Shown here: positions 35,025-43,739 of the stretch, piece by piece
How the letters are laid out: each line of letters begins with the position of its first letter
How positions within the stretch are numbered: position 1 is the stretch's first letter
NCBI GenBank assembly: GCA_965229115.1
Contig: CBDDIR010000001.1
Location: 1-64,000 of the forward strand
From: UBA7672 sp965229115
Lineage (GTDB): Bacteria > Pseudomonadota > Alphaproteobacteria > Caulobacterales > Hyphomonadaceae
Length of the DNA: 64,000 nt
Direction of reading: 5' to 3'
Position numbers and translations under genes: made by a program
The notes under the pieces: model-generated
The model's database searches: none
Told to the model about the DNA's origin: nothing
The model's input: only the letters and a program-made list of their open reading frames with translations

Positions 35025-36593
35025 GAGGATAACGATTGCGATCCGGCCGATCGCGGCGGCCTGATCGTCCTTCGCGACGATGACGACGGCAGCAGAGACG
35101 ATAAGGGCCGCGACCACGATCCCGAGCGACAGGGTATCGCTGCCCCGTCTGACCGCTCGCGGCAACTCGGCGAAGTCTGAACTTGAGACCTGGATGACAA
35201 TGCCGTCACGGCTGATGCGCCGGATGCCGCGCCGGATCGCTTCTGGCCCGATCGCGAGAATCTGGTCCAGTTCCTTGAACGTCCGGAAGGCGCGGGTGGC
35301 CAGCGCTTTAGGCGCAAACCGGGACGCGAAGGCCCGGACAACTACCGGTGCGATAGCGGCGACGACATCCAGTTCGGGATCTAGCGTCCTCGCCAAGCCT
35401 TCAGCGATGCCTAGGGCGCGCATGAGGAGCAGCAGGTCCGGCGGCAAGGTCAGTGCGTTTTCTCGGGCGATGGATATGAATTCGCTGATCGCCTCCGCAA
35501 GCCGGATTGGTCGCCCGGAATCGGCGGCGTAACGCAGGAAGAATCGCTCGACGCCTTGTTCGAGGCCAGGCGGCAGGGGTCCCGAGCGCCCAGCCCATTC
35601 CATCAGCACATCAGAGACCGCCGCGACGTCGGCATCCACCAGGGAGCCGAGGACCACGAGGACCTGCTCTCGCCTTTTTGCCGAGAGCCGCCCGACGGAG
35701 CCGAAGTCCAACAACGCCAGCCGACCGTCCGGTGTCACCAGAATATTTCCTGGATGAGGGTCCGCGTGGAACACCCCGTCCAGCAGGATCATGCCCAGCA
35801 GGCCCCTCGCCGCATCAGGCGCCAGGGCGCGCGCTAGGGCAGGCTCTTCGTTGCGGAACGCGGCGTTCGGACTGCGGCCACGGACGCGTGCGCTGACCAT
35901 GGTCCTTTCCGTGGTAAATCGCTCATGTACGAGCGGCACATGGAAGACGGTCGCGCGCCTGCGGACCTCCGTTTGATTGCGAGCTTCGATCCGAAAATCG
36001 ATCTCCTCGAGAAGCGCTTCGCTGAGCTCCGTCACGACACGCACAGGCTGATGCCGACGCAGAGCCGGCGCGCGACGCTCGATGACGCGAGCAGCGGCCA
36101 AGAGTAGCCGCAGATCAGCGCGCATGACCGCCTCGATCCCCGGCCTGCGAACCTTGAGCACGACGTCTTCACCGGTCATGAGCCGCGCGGCGTAGACCTG
36201 CGCGATGGACGCAGCCGCAATCGGAGTCGTCGAAAATTCAGCGAAAAGCACTTCCGGCGGGCCGCCAAGATCGATCGTCAGCTGTTCGCGCAAATGGTCG
36301 AAGGACACTGGCGCCACGTCATCGTGCAGCCGGCCGAGCCGCTCGGTAAGCTCTGGCGGAAGTAGGTCCGACCGCGTCGCCATGATCTGGCCTAGCTTCA
36401 CGAATGTAGGACCTAGGGCCTCCAGAGCCGCAACGAAGGCCTCGTATGCCGAGCCCTCGCTCGCCTCGTCGGAAGCCGTGCCCCGGAGCAGACCCAACCG
36501 CACCAAAACAGGCCGCGCGGCTGTAGGGGCTAAGGTGTGGATCACCTTAGCGAGACGACGATAGTCGTTGGGCGAAAGGGTCAAGGGTGCCAT
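34974..36593 (-). CDS. ABC1/UbiB-family atypical kinase
   Basis: The 539-residue protein carries the ABC1 signature with the KxGQ motif (GPTFVKLGQIMATRSDLLP, about residues 81-98), an Ala-rich nucleotide loop AAASIAQVYAA, the invariant lysine in VVLKVRRPG, the catalytic FHADPHPGNIL, and the LLDFGSVG metal-binding motif. Two hydrophobic segments lie at the C-terminus (about 485-535). UbiB-type proteins support ubiquinone synthesis or lipid handling, but a plasmid copy next to heat-shock debris suggests a stress island cargo. Confidence 0.87.
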   Translation of the reverse strand: MAPLTLSPNDYRRLAKVIHTLAPTAARPVLVRLGLLRGTASDEASEGSAYEAFVAALEALGPTFVKLGQIMATRSDLLPPELTERLGRLHDDVAPVSFDHLREQLTIDLGGPPEVLFAEFSTTPIAAASIAQVYAARLMTGEDVVLKVRRPGIEAVMRADLRLLLAAARVIERRAPALRRHQPVRVVTELSEALLEEIDFRIEARNQTEVRRRATVFHVPLVHERFTTERTMVSARVRGRSPNAAFRNEEPALARALAPDAARGLLGMILLDGVFHADPHPGNILVTPDGRLALLDFGSVGRLSAKRREQVLVVLGSLVDADVAAVSDVLMEWAGRSGPLPPGLEQGVERFFLRYAADSGRPIRLAEAISEFISIARENALTLPPDLLLLMRALGIAEGLARTLDPELDVVAAIAPVVVRAFASRFAPKALATRAFRTFKELDQILAIGPEAIRRGIRRISRDGIVIQVSSSDFAELPRAVRRGSDTLSLGIVVAALIVSAAVVIVAKDDQAAAIGRIAIVILSGVGLAAFASRLFRRD

Positions 36594-36679
36594 GGAGCCT
36601 CAATGCTTGGTCAGTCCCGGGGCGCAAGACCCTGGGCGCGAACCGATGGGCCCCTCACGGGTTATCTCTGGCGGCCCAT

Positions 36680-36787
36680 ATGGAGGATCAGCTTTTGATT
36701 AGCTACATCATTGGGGGTCTCAGTGCTCTGCTGATTGTGGCGGGCGGTGCGGGCCTGACTTTAGCCATTAGACGCCTACGAGAATAG
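36680..36787 (+). CDS. Possible 35-residue single-span membrane peptide
   Basis: A short frame encodes one hydrophobic helix (ISYIIGGLSALLIVAGGAGL) with charged ends. There is no clear ribosome-binding site, so it may be fortuitous. The rest of the 430-base gap between the kinase and DUF736 genes shows no gene. Confidence 0.25.
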   Translation: MEDQLLISYIIGGLSALLIVAGGAGLTLAIRRLRE

Positions 36788-37027
36788 ATGAGCAGGGGAC
36801 TATGCATTTGAGGCTCGCTTACGATGATGCTAATCACGTGAATCGTGCTCCAGGTATTGGAGCCACCTGATACAAAATCTGTCTCTGTTGTACGCACGCT
36901 CTTGATCGCGGACACCGTCGCAAGCGACAGGCCCGTCCCGGTGAGTTTTTGCACAGCCTGCCCCGCAACGCCCCCATCCTCGCGGAGAATCCGAAAGCCG
37001 CGCCCCAGGCAGGCCAGGCTCTCGCGT

Positions 37028-37363
37028 CTAGGCTCGCGCCCAGACCATGTTGAAGCGTTCGCCACTCGGCGCGACGTGGTCTTCGACCAGGGTGGCGGAG
37101 AGCGGTCCGGGGAAGGCCGGGTCGTCAAGCTCGACGTCGATGTGCAGGCAGTCTTCATCGCAGGTCCGCTTCCAGCCAGCCCCCAGCTGGGTGTCGATGC
37201 CGTTCGGGCCTTTGGCGGTGCCGGCGGCGTAGATCAGGAAGTCGGGACCATCGGCCCTGGTTTTCGGGGCGGGGCGCATCACCAGGTCGACGTCCAGGGT
37301 CAGGGTGCGGATCGCGCCGTGCAGATCGTCGCCACGTTTGATGAAAGTACCGATGGTCGCCAT
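37028..37363 (-). CDS. DUF736 family protein
   Basis: AGGAGA upstream supports the ATG at 37363, giving 111 residues. It opens MATIGTFIKRGDDLHGAIRTL, the usual start of DUF736 proteins, which are widespread on alphaproteobacterial plasmids and integrative elements. The function is unknown. It is transcribed away from the Toprim gene across a 400-base AT-containing spacer. Confidence 0.85.
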   Translation of the reverse strand: MATIGTFIKRGDDLHGAIRTLTLDVDLVMRPAPKTRADGPDFLIYAAGTAKGPNGIDTQLGAGWKRTCDEDCLHIDVELDDPAFPGPLSATLVEDHVAPSGERFNMVWARA

Positions 37364-37768
37364 CAGAGGTCTCCTGCGTGTGACGAGACGCGCTGGGCGC
37401 GGTCCCTTTTGTCCATCCCCCGCTTCAGCTGGCGCTGAGCAGGCGTCGATCGAGAGAAAGCAGCCTAAAACGCACCGACTCAACCGAGGGGCGTGGGGGT
37501 CTCCGTCGTTGAAACCCAGGCCGCCACTGATGGTTGCGGGGTAATATTTATATATAGTTGGACCCAATTTTGGCGGGTCGCGCCCTAGCTTGGACAACTT
37601 TTAGATGTGTCCGGATTGCGTCTGGACCCGCTTGATGCGGAGAGCCGGGCTTTGGCGCGGTGCTCAAAGGTCGGAGTGAAGGGCTGGTTTGGCGAGCAGC
37701 CCGTGTGCGGCTTGGCCTGGCCCACGCCGGGCTTGCAGCGCCGCGGCGCTGAAACGCGGAGGTGATCC
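37364..37768. promoter_or_regulatory. Divergent spacer between DUF736 and Toprim genes
   Basis: No gene is seen. An AT-rich block (TAATATTTATATATAG, 37541-37556) stands out in GC-rich surroundings and is a likely promoter or binding site. It resembles the AT block upstream of trbC. Confidence 0.4.
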
Positions 37769-38719
37769 ATGTCCCTGAGCCACATCGTCAAGGCGCTCGG
37801 CGGCGAGCTCTACGACGGCGGCCGTCGCGCCAATATCCCGGCCCCGGGCCACAGTTCTGCCGATCGCTCGGTCTCCCTGCTGCTGGAGGACGACCGGGTC
37901 GTCGTCCACACCTTCGGCGACGGCGACTGGAAGGCAGTGCTGGATCATCTACGCGACAACCGGCTGATCGACGTCCACAACGCGCCGATTTCGGTGTCCG
38001 GAGGCGGTCCTCGCGCGGCCGTGGTCGCAAAGCCGCCCGACCCGCAGCGCCTGGACGCCGCCAGGCGGCTCTGGGAAGGCGGCCGGGCGGTCCAGGGGAC
38101 GCTCTGCGAGCGCCACTGCCGCCTGCGCCATATCCGGCGTGCCCTGCCCGGCCCCGAGATCCTGCGTCATGGCGGAGACACGCCGGTCTCCGCCTACGTC
38201 CAGACGCGCCATCGGCGGCCGGCCCTGATGGCGGCGATCTGCAACGCGCAGGGCGCGTTCACCGCCGTCGAGGTCACCTACCTCGCACCGAACGGCCAGA
38301 AGGCCTGGGATCTGCGGCTGGCCCGCAAGACGGTCGGGCCTGTGCCGGCAGGCACGGCCGCGCGACTGGATCTGGCGGCGCCGGAGATGCTGGTGGCCGA
38401 GGGGGTGTTCACCACGCTCTCGGCGACCGAACGCTTTGGCCTGCCTGGCTGGGCGCTGATGTCGACCCGCAACCTGAAGACCTGGTGCGCGCCGCCGGGC
38501 GTGCGCTCGGTGCTGATCGCCGCCGACCGTGGCCTGGATGGCGTGGCATCGGCGCAGGTCCTGGCGGCCCGCCTGCAACGCCAGGGCGTCGTCGTGCGGG
38601 TCGAGTTTCCGCCCGAGCCTTTTGGCGACTGGAACGATGCGGCGGCGACACAAGGTTCACCGCATCTACCGACGCCAACCCCGCAAACGGACATGGATGT
38701 CCCCCGCCCGCCACTTTAG
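37769..38719 (+). CDS. Toprim-domain protein (plasmid primase-like)
   Basis: The 316-residue protein has an N-terminal segment (HIVKALGGELYDGG, PAPGHSSADRSVSLLL) like the DUF7146/zinc-binding region of plasmid primase-like proteins. A C-terminal Toprim_3 domain follows with the Glu in LVAEGVFTTL (about residue 214) and AADRGLDGVASAQVLAARL and FGDWNDAA near the end. There is no helicase part. Proteins of this type are common next to DUF736 on alphaproteobacterial plasmids. Confidence 0.8.
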   Translation: MSLSHIVKALGGELYDGGRRANIPAPGHSSADRSVSLLLEDDRVVVHTFGDGDWKAVLDHLRDNRLIDVHNAPISVSGGGPRAAVVAKPPDPQRLDAARRLWEGGRAVQGTLCERHCRLRHIRRALPGPEILRHGGDTPVSAYVQTRHRRPALMAAICNAQGAFTAVEVTYLAPNGQKAWDLRLARKTVGPVPAGTAARLDLAAPEMLVAEGVFTTLSATERFGLPGWALMSTRNLKTWCAPPGVRSVLIAADRGLDGVASAQVLAARLQRQGVVVRVEFPPEPFGDWNDAAATQGSPHLPTPTPQTDMDVPRPPL

Positions 38720-38916
38720 ACACCCGCTCGTCGTACGCCGGAGAACGACAGCCATCGTCCCAAGTTAGCGGGTCGGTTAGGCCGCTTCTGACTCAACTGA
38801 GACGTTGAAAACGTCCGCTTTCGGGCGCTGCGCCATCCGCCCTGACCGATCCAGCCCGAGCTAAAGTGGCGCCCGCCGTCAGGCCGGCGATCACGATCCG
38901 CGGGAGATGCGCGAGC

Positions 38917-39816
38917 TCAACGCCTGAAACGCGGCGTCCAGGACTCGATCAGCTCGGCTTCGTCGGGCTCGTCATCGTAGCCGTCGGCTGCGAAACTGAT
39001 TCGATCGGAAGTGATCAGGGTCAGCACGCGGCCAAACGGACCGAGCCCAACCGCGTCCTCGCGCGATTCCGACAAGTCGCCATTGTCGAACCAAGCCGAT
39101 AACCGAGTAGAGCCGAAACGCCGCTGACCGCTGCGAACCGCCGCGGGGTCCTTGGCCAGGAGGTCGGTGACCGAGCCACCGGGAACCAAGTCGCCCTTGC
39201 GAAGCCAGCGGACGCCAGCCTCCTTCATTGCATCCGAGAAGGTGCAAAATTCAACGACGCCGTTAAGGCTTTGGACGACGGCTGTGGCCTCACGGTTGTG
39301 TTGAACGAGGGCAATGGCGGTCGCAGTCAGCGACGTCTGGGCGAGGTCGGCGATCTCGATGACGCCATCCAGGCCCTCGGACGCCCGCTGGAGCTCCTGC
39401 GCAAAGAGCTTGTCGGGCAATAGTAGCGCCGAGGCGAAGAGATCGGCCTCCATCTCGTAGGGATCGGAGGTCACGAACCCCGCGCGCGACACATGGGCCC
39501 CGAGTTCCAGCAGCTGATCTACGTGCCCGGCCAAAAAATAGTGGCCTAGCTCGTGCGCCACGCTGAACCGCTGGAAGCCCGGGCTCGGTATGTGGGTCGC
39601 ATAGAGAATACCGAAATTCTCGCCAACGCGCGCCAACATGCCGGAAAAACCGTTGTGTTCGGCGGGCTTGGCCTCCACCGCGATGTCGCACGCCCGGGCG
39701 ATGGCTATCGGATCCACGGGGAACGCCGTGACACCGTGATCGAGGATCACCTGCGCCGCAGCGAGCCGCGTGAGCCCGACCTGAGGAACCTTTTTAGGCG
39801 CCATCTCCGCTCTCAT
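38917..39816 (-). CDS. ImmA/IrrE-family metallopeptidase
   Basis: The 299-residue protein has the HExxH zinc motif at His88 (SVAHELGHYFLAGH) and a downstream Glu in YEMEADLFASALLLP, as in ImmA/IrrE. The C-terminal 150 residues are a less conserved sensor-like part. It overlaps the XRE gene by 23 bases (an ATG at 39804 is an alternative start). ImmA-type proteases cleave a partner repressor on a stress signal, releasing the controlled operon. That operon is probably the divergent ubiquitin-like one. Confidence 0.87.
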   Translation of the reverse strand: MRAEMAPKKVPQVGLTRLAAAQVILDHGVTAFPVDPIAIARACDIAVEAKPAEHNGFSGMLARVGENFGILYATHIPSPGFQRFSVAHELGHYFLAGHVDQLLELGAHVSRAGFVTSDPYEMEADLFASALLLPDKLFAQELQRASEGLDGVIEIADLAQTSLTATAIALVQHNREATAVVQSLNGVVEFCTFSDAMKEAGVRWLRKGDLVPGGSVTDLLAKDPAAVRSGQRRFGSTRLSAWFDNGDLSESREDAVGLGPFGRVLTLITSDRISFAADGYDDEPDEAELIESWTPRFRR

Positions 39817-40156
39817 CCGGCGGATCTTTCTCGGCCAGCATCTTGATGAACCGGTCCGCTAGCTTCAGGTCGTGGCTGGTCAAACGGTCGAGGTTGCGGT
39901 GGAGGGTTTGGGCGGCCGCCGGCGCGCTGAACACCTCCGTGCGCCCGATCAGGAAGTCGGTGGTGACGTCAAGTGTGTTGGCGAGCCGGCGCAGGTTGTC
40001 GAAGGACGGGCGGCGGCTTCCTTTCTCGAAGTGGGAAATGGAACTGGCCGGAAGGCCGGAGAGGCGCGCCAGGTCCTGCTGGCTGAGCTTCCGGATCTGC
40101 CGCGCCTGCGTGAGGCGGGTCGCGAAAATCTCCGAGGGATTGGATTCTTCGGTCAT
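39794..40156 (-). CDS. XRE-family repressor
   Basis: A 120-residue protein with an N-terminal HTH_3 domain (about residues 12-70: LTQARQIRKLSQQDLARLSG then SISHFEKGSRRPSFDNLRRL) and a short helical C-terminus. It is divergent from the ubiquitin-like operon and translationally coupled to the ImmA peptidase. The pair resembles phage and ICE repressor/antirepressor switches such as ImmR/ImmA. Confidence 0.88.
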   Translation of the reverse strand: MTEESNPSEIFATRLTQARQIRKLSQQDLARLSGLPASSISHFEKGSRRPSFDNLRRLANTLDVTTDFLIGRTEVFSAPAAAQTLHRNLDRLTSHDLKLADRFIKMLAEKDPPDESGDGA

Positions 40157-40174
40157 AGCGAACTCGACATGATC

Positions 40175-40233
40175 AACTTGACGATCCCGACACGCGCCCC
40201 CATATTGGCGCTATCGACATTCTATCCATGTCG
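40175..40233. promoter_or_regulatory. CGACAT half-sites between the XRE and ubiquitin-like genes
   Basis: CGACAT occurs at 40175-40180 and 40215-40220, and its inverse ATGTCG at 40228-40233. The last two form an inverted repeat with a seven-base spacer. They lie in the 124-base divergent promoter region, so the XRE protein is the likely binder. Confidence 0.5.
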
Positions 40234-40280
40234 TTTGCGACAACAAGAGGGCGGCACCAGCCGCAGAAAGGGAGATCATC

Positions 40281-40550
40281 GTGGCCAAGCCCGAAGACAA
40301 CGACAAGCCGAAGCCGAAGCCCTACTTCTTCTTTGTGGGCCACGACCGTTACGAGACCGAACAGCGGTCTCTCACCGGCGCCCAGATCAAGGCGAAGGTT
40401 CCCGACTGGCAGGCCGGGTACGGCCTGATGCTCGAGGGCGCGGGCGATGAGGCCGATCGCCTCATCGCCGATGACGAGAGCGTGTCCCTCGACAAGGACC
40501 ACGGGCCGCGCCGCTTCACGCCTGTCCCGCCGGCCACCTTCGGGGCCTAG
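40281..40550 (+). CDS. Ubiquitin-like protein (multiubiquitin-family single domain)
   Basis: The 89-residue protein has a lysine/proline-rich leader (about 12 residues) and one beta-grasp domain: YFFFVGHDRYETEQRSLTG, GYGLMLEGAGDEADRLIADD, RRFTPVPPATFGA. This follows the multiubiquitin domain pattern. It ends Gly-Ala, so removal of one residue would expose a C-terminal glycine for activation by an E1. It opens the operon with E2, JAB-E1, kinase and DUF6527 genes. By context it is the modifier of a bacterial ubiquitin-like conjugation pathway. Confidence 0.8.
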   Translation: MAKPEDNDKPKPKPYFFFVGHDRYETEQRSLTGAQIKAKVPDWQAGYGLMLEGAGDEADRLIADDESVSLDKDHGPRRFTPVPPATFGA

Positions 40551-40552
40551 CC

Positions 40553-40927
40553 GTGTTGGAGGGTCAGTTCGACGCCGTGCGCGCCCGGTTCCCCGGAGCC
40601 GAGATGACGGCGCTGCCCGGCGGCGCGACGTTGATCCGCGTCCCGGTGTTTCCGGTGGCCCCGGGCTGGAACCGTCGGCAGACGGAGGTGAGCTTCTTGG
40701 CCCCCGCGGGCTATCCCTACGCGAACCCCGACTGCTTCTGGGCCGACGCCGACTTGCGTCTGGAGAGCGGCGCGCTGCCGCAAGCCAGCAATGTGACGCA
40801 CATCCCCGAGACGCCGCATGTCGGTCTGTGGTTTTCCTGGCACCTGACCCAGGCCTGGAACCCCAATCGCGACTGCTTGCTGACCTGGCTTGCGGCGATC
40901 GCCGAGCGCTTCCGGAAGGCCCAATGA
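40553..40927 (+). CDS. E2-like ubiquitin-conjugating fold protein (prokaryotic E2 family E)
   Basis: The 124-residue protein begins with GTG two bases after the ubiquitin-like gene. It has the prokaryotic E2 pattern: TEVSFLAPAGYPYANPD, WFSWHLTQAWNPNRDCLLTW. There are two cysteines, Cys61 after the YPYANPD turn and Cys108; one is presumably the thioester site but I cannot decide which. It overlaps the next gene as ATGA, so production is coupled to the E1. Confidence 0.78.
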   Translation: MLEGQFDAVRARFPGAEMTALPGGATLIRVPVFPVAPGWNRRQTEVSFLAPAGYPYANPDCFWADADLRLESGALPQASNVTHIPETPHVGLWFSWHLTQAWNPNRDCLLTWLAAIAERFRKAQ

Positions 40928-42261
40928 GCGGCGGTCTGGTCTTCGCGCGCCCCTTCCTCGGGCAGATGCGGCCGCAGCTGCTGGCCGATCCGCGCGAGAC
41001 CTGCGCCGTCTTCTTCACGCACCAGAGCCGCGCGGGCCGCTGGGTTGTGCGCGACGGCGAGGTCGCGCCCGAGAGCGCCTATCAACGCCGCTCGGAGATC
41101 GCCGCGGAGCTGTCCCCCGCCTATCTCGTCGACGTCACCTCGCGCGCCCGGCGCGGTGGCATGGGCTTGGTCCTGGCCCACACCCACCCCCTCTGTTCGG
41201 ACCGACCCGCCTTCTCCGATGTTGATGATGCCGGCGAGGCTCCGGTGAGCCACTTCCTCGACGCGCTGAGCCCGGACGCCCAGCACCTCGCGCTCGTTGT
41301 CAGCCCCGGCGGCGTGCGGGCGCGCCAGCTCGGCGCCGGGCGGGAGGTTCCCGTATGGGCGATCGGTTCCGACATCGAACGGTTGTCCAGCGAGGCCGGT
41401 GCGCTGCCGCCGCTGGCGGAGGTTTATGATCGCCAGGTGCGCGCCTTTGGCGAGCCGGGTCAGCGCATCCTGCAAGGTCTGCGGGTCGCTATCGTCGGCC
41501 TGGGCGGGACCGGATCGGTCGTCGCCCAGGAACTGGCATTGCTCGGCGTCCGCGAGTTCATACTGATCGACCCCGACACCCTTGAGACCACCAACCGGAA
41601 CCGGGTGTTTGGGGCGGAGGCGTCTGATGTCGGCCAGTCGAAGGTGCGGCTCGCCATGCGCAGTATTCAGCGCGCCAACGCCGACGCCGCGGTCGAATGT
41701 GTCCAGGCGGACGTCCTGACCGTCGAGGCTGGCGCACGTTTGGTGCAGGCCGACGCGGTGTTCCTTTGCACCGACAGTCACGCGAGCCGCGCCCTCGTCG
41801 CCCAGGTCGCTTACCAGCACCTCATTCCCGCCTTCGATATGGGCGTGTCGATCGGCAGCACGCCGGATGGCGGGATCCGGGACATCACGGGGCGCGTCCA
41901 AATGCTGGCCCCCGGGCTCCCGTGCCTCCTCTGCACGGGCGCCCTGGACGCCGACGCGATCCGCCGAGAGCTGATGTCCGATGCCCAGCGGGAGGCCGAT
42001 CCCTATTTCCGAGGTTCGGGAGCTCCGCAGCCCGCAGTCGCCTCCCTGAACGCGACCGTTTCCTCCCTAGCGGTCAGCATGTTCCTGGCCTCGGCCACGG
42101 GCGTGCCGATGAAAGCCCGCTATCAATGGTACGACGGCGTCTGTGGCGCCGTGCGCAGCCTTGGTGCCCGGGCCGCCGAGAACTGCATGGTTTGCTCGCC
42201 GTCGGGGTTTCAGGGCCGTGGCGCCTCCGCGGGCCTGCCTTTCAATGCCTGCGCCGCATGA
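40924..42261 (+). CDS. JAB deubiquitinase-like / ThiF E1-like fusion
   Basis: The 445-residue protein fuses two enzymes. Residues 1-150 are a JAB/MPN metallopeptidase with Glu58, the HTH motif at 86-88 and a downstream SDVD. Residues about 165-445 are a ThiF/E1 adenylation domain with the ATP loop GLGGTGS (192-198), IDPDTLETTNRNR, and two Cys-x2-Cys pairs (334/337 and 421/424) that would bind zinc. It should process the modifier's C-terminus and then adenylate it. The start overlaps the E2 stop as ATGA; the kinase start overlaps this stop in the same way. Confidence 0.87.
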   Translation: MSGGLVFARPFLGQMRPQLLADPRETCAVFFTHQSRAGRWVVRDGEVAPESAYQRRSEIAAELSPAYLVDVTSRARRGGMGLVLAHTHPLCSDRPAFSDVDDAGEAPVSHFLDALSPDAQHLALVVSPGGVRARQLGAGREVPVWAIGSDIERLSSEAGALPPLAEVYDRQVRAFGEPGQRILQGLRVAIVGLGGTGSVVAQELALLGVREFILIDPDTLETTNRNRVFGAEASDVGQSKVRLAMRSIQRANADAAVECVQADVLTVEAGARLVQADAVFLCTDSHASRALVAQVAYQHLIPAFDMGVSIGSTPDGGIRDITGRVQMLAPGLPCLLCTGALDADAIRRELMSDAQREADPYFRGSGAPQPAVASLNATVSSLAVSMFLASATGVPMKARYQWYDGVCGAVRSLGARAAENCMVCSPSGFQGRGASAGLPFNACAA

Positions 42262-43739
42262 GCGCGCCACGGGGTCTTGCAGCGCCCGGTCGGCCCCGGG
42301 TGCTCTGGTTCGGCCGCCCGCCCTCCGCTGCGGTCGCGCGGGAATTCACCCATCGCGGGCTGACCTTGGCGCCAATGACCGGCTCGCCCGGGCTCGGCGT
42401 GCTACGCACGGCGCGCGGGGCGGTCTTCGACCTTCACGATGATGCGGCCGACACGGGGGATCAGCTGCGCCGCTCCGGCCGGGAGCTGATCAACCACGGC
42501 CTGGTGCTTTGCGTCAGCGCCGCCGACGACGCCCAGCAGGGCTTGGCGGCCCCTTTTCTCGCCGGCCTCCCGTCCGAGCACGTCGAGCGCCGTACCGCGC
42601 CGGCGGACCATGTGATGTCCGAGCTGCTGGCGCGCCATGATCCAGGCCCGGCATTCCGAGCTGATTTCCAGCCGACCTACGCTACCAATGTCGAGCCCTT
42701 AGGGGCGGAAGACCTGCTGTTGCTCGGCCGAGCCTTCCACGATTGCGGCCCTGTCGTCCTCGATGAAATGGGCGGCGGTCTTTCCGGGGCGCGGGTGTTC
42801 TGTGTCCACACTACAATGGGCAATTCCGTCGGCTCCTGGGCCCAGCCACTGTTCGCCAAACTTGACCGGCGTGATCGCGTCGCCCGCGAGGGCCAGAACT
42901 ACCGCGCCGCGGCGCCCTTTATCCCCTTTGGGCTGCGACCCAATGTCGAGCGAATGGTCTGCGGGGCGACCCGCGGCCTGCTGGTGGGCAACCTCGTCGA
43001 CAAGTCGGAATCCCCCTGGGACGTGGCCCGCCGCGGCCATGCCGAGCAGGCGATCTTCAACCTCTTCAATACGACTTTGGGCGGATGGCGCGCCCAGGGA
43101 TTTCGAGGTTCGCCCCTGAGAGGCCCTGTCTGGCCCGCGCTCGTCAACGCTGGAATCGTGACCTTGGGTCGGGTGCGCGACGACTACGCGGCGCAAGTCG
43201 CCCTGCGCCCTTTGGAGATCGCCGCAAGGCTCACAACCCTCGATCAGCGATACCGCGCCGGGCATATCCACGGCGACCTGCACGCTGAGAACGTGCGGGT
43301 GCGCGGCTCCGACGCCATCCTGATCGACCTGGCATCGGCGCAGCACGGCCCGCTGGTGGCCGATCTGGCCCTGCTGGAGACCTGGTTGGCGTTTGCTCTC
43401 CACAAATCGGAGCCGACCGAGACCTATGAAGACCCAGCCTGGCGCGAGATGATCAGCGGGCTTTACGCCCCGGAGACGTTCATCAGCCCACCGATCCCGG
43501 CCGAGGCTGGTTCCCGGTTCGGTTGGGTGTGGGAGACGGTGCGTCACGTGCGAACCCTGGCCGTGGCCACACAGTCCTGTTCCACAGAATACCAGACGGC
43601 GATCATCGCGGGTCTGCTGCGCCGCGGCATGTTCCCGTCCAGCTGCCGAGCCGACAAGTACCGGCGAACGGTCGCCTATCAGGTGGCCGTCGGGCTGACC
43701 CAAAACATTGTCGAGGAGAACGTGCGCCGTGTCGCATGA
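42258..43739 (+). CDS. Aminoglycoside-phosphotransferase-like kinase in the ubiquitin-like operon
   Basis: The 493-residue protein has a kinase-like catalytic loop His338-Gly-Asp340 ... Asn345 (HGDLHAENV) and a metal-binding Asp357 (ILIDLAS), as in APH/choline kinase-type enzymes. The N-terminal 120 residues are a separate domain (VLWFGRPPSAAVAREF start) that could be a receiver-like or Rossmann-like module. ATGA overlap with the JAB-E1 gene and an 11-base overlap with the next gene tie it to the system. Its substrate is unknown. It is not a standard part of Bil, Bub or CBASS-type operons known to me. Confidence 0.72.
   Translation: MSAPRGLAAPGRPRVLWFGRPPSAAVAREFTHRGLTLAPMTGSPGLGVLRTARGAVFDLHDDAADTGDQLRRSGRELINHGLVLCVSAADDAQQGLAAPFLAGLPSEHVERRTAPADHVMSELLARHDPGPAFRADFQPTYATNVEPLGAEDLLLLGRAFHDCGPVVLDEMGGGLSGARVFCVHTTMGNSVGSWAQPLFAKLDRRDRVAREGQNYRAAAPFIPFGLRPNVERMVCGATRGLLVGNLVDKSESPWDVARRGHAEQAIFNLFNTTLGGWRAQGFRGSPLRGPVWPALVNAGIVTLGRVRDDYAAQVALRPLEIAARLTTLDQRYRAGHIHGDLHAENVRVRGSDAILIDLASAQHGPLVADLALLETWLAFALHKSEPTETYEDPAWREMISGLYAPETFISPPIPAEAGSRFGWVWETVRHVRTLAVATQSCSTEYQTAIIAGLLRRGMFPSSCRADKYRRTVAYQVAVGLTQNIVEENVRRVA

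Noticed and set aside
38802..38816. GACGTT-GAA-AACGTC hairpin after the Toprim gene.
   Set aside because: Short stem and no T-tract; too weak to call a terminator.
40228..40428. Alternative frame overlapping the ubiquitin-like gene start.
   Set aside because: The beta-grasp reading frame is in phase with the operon and has a recognisable fold; this frame does not.
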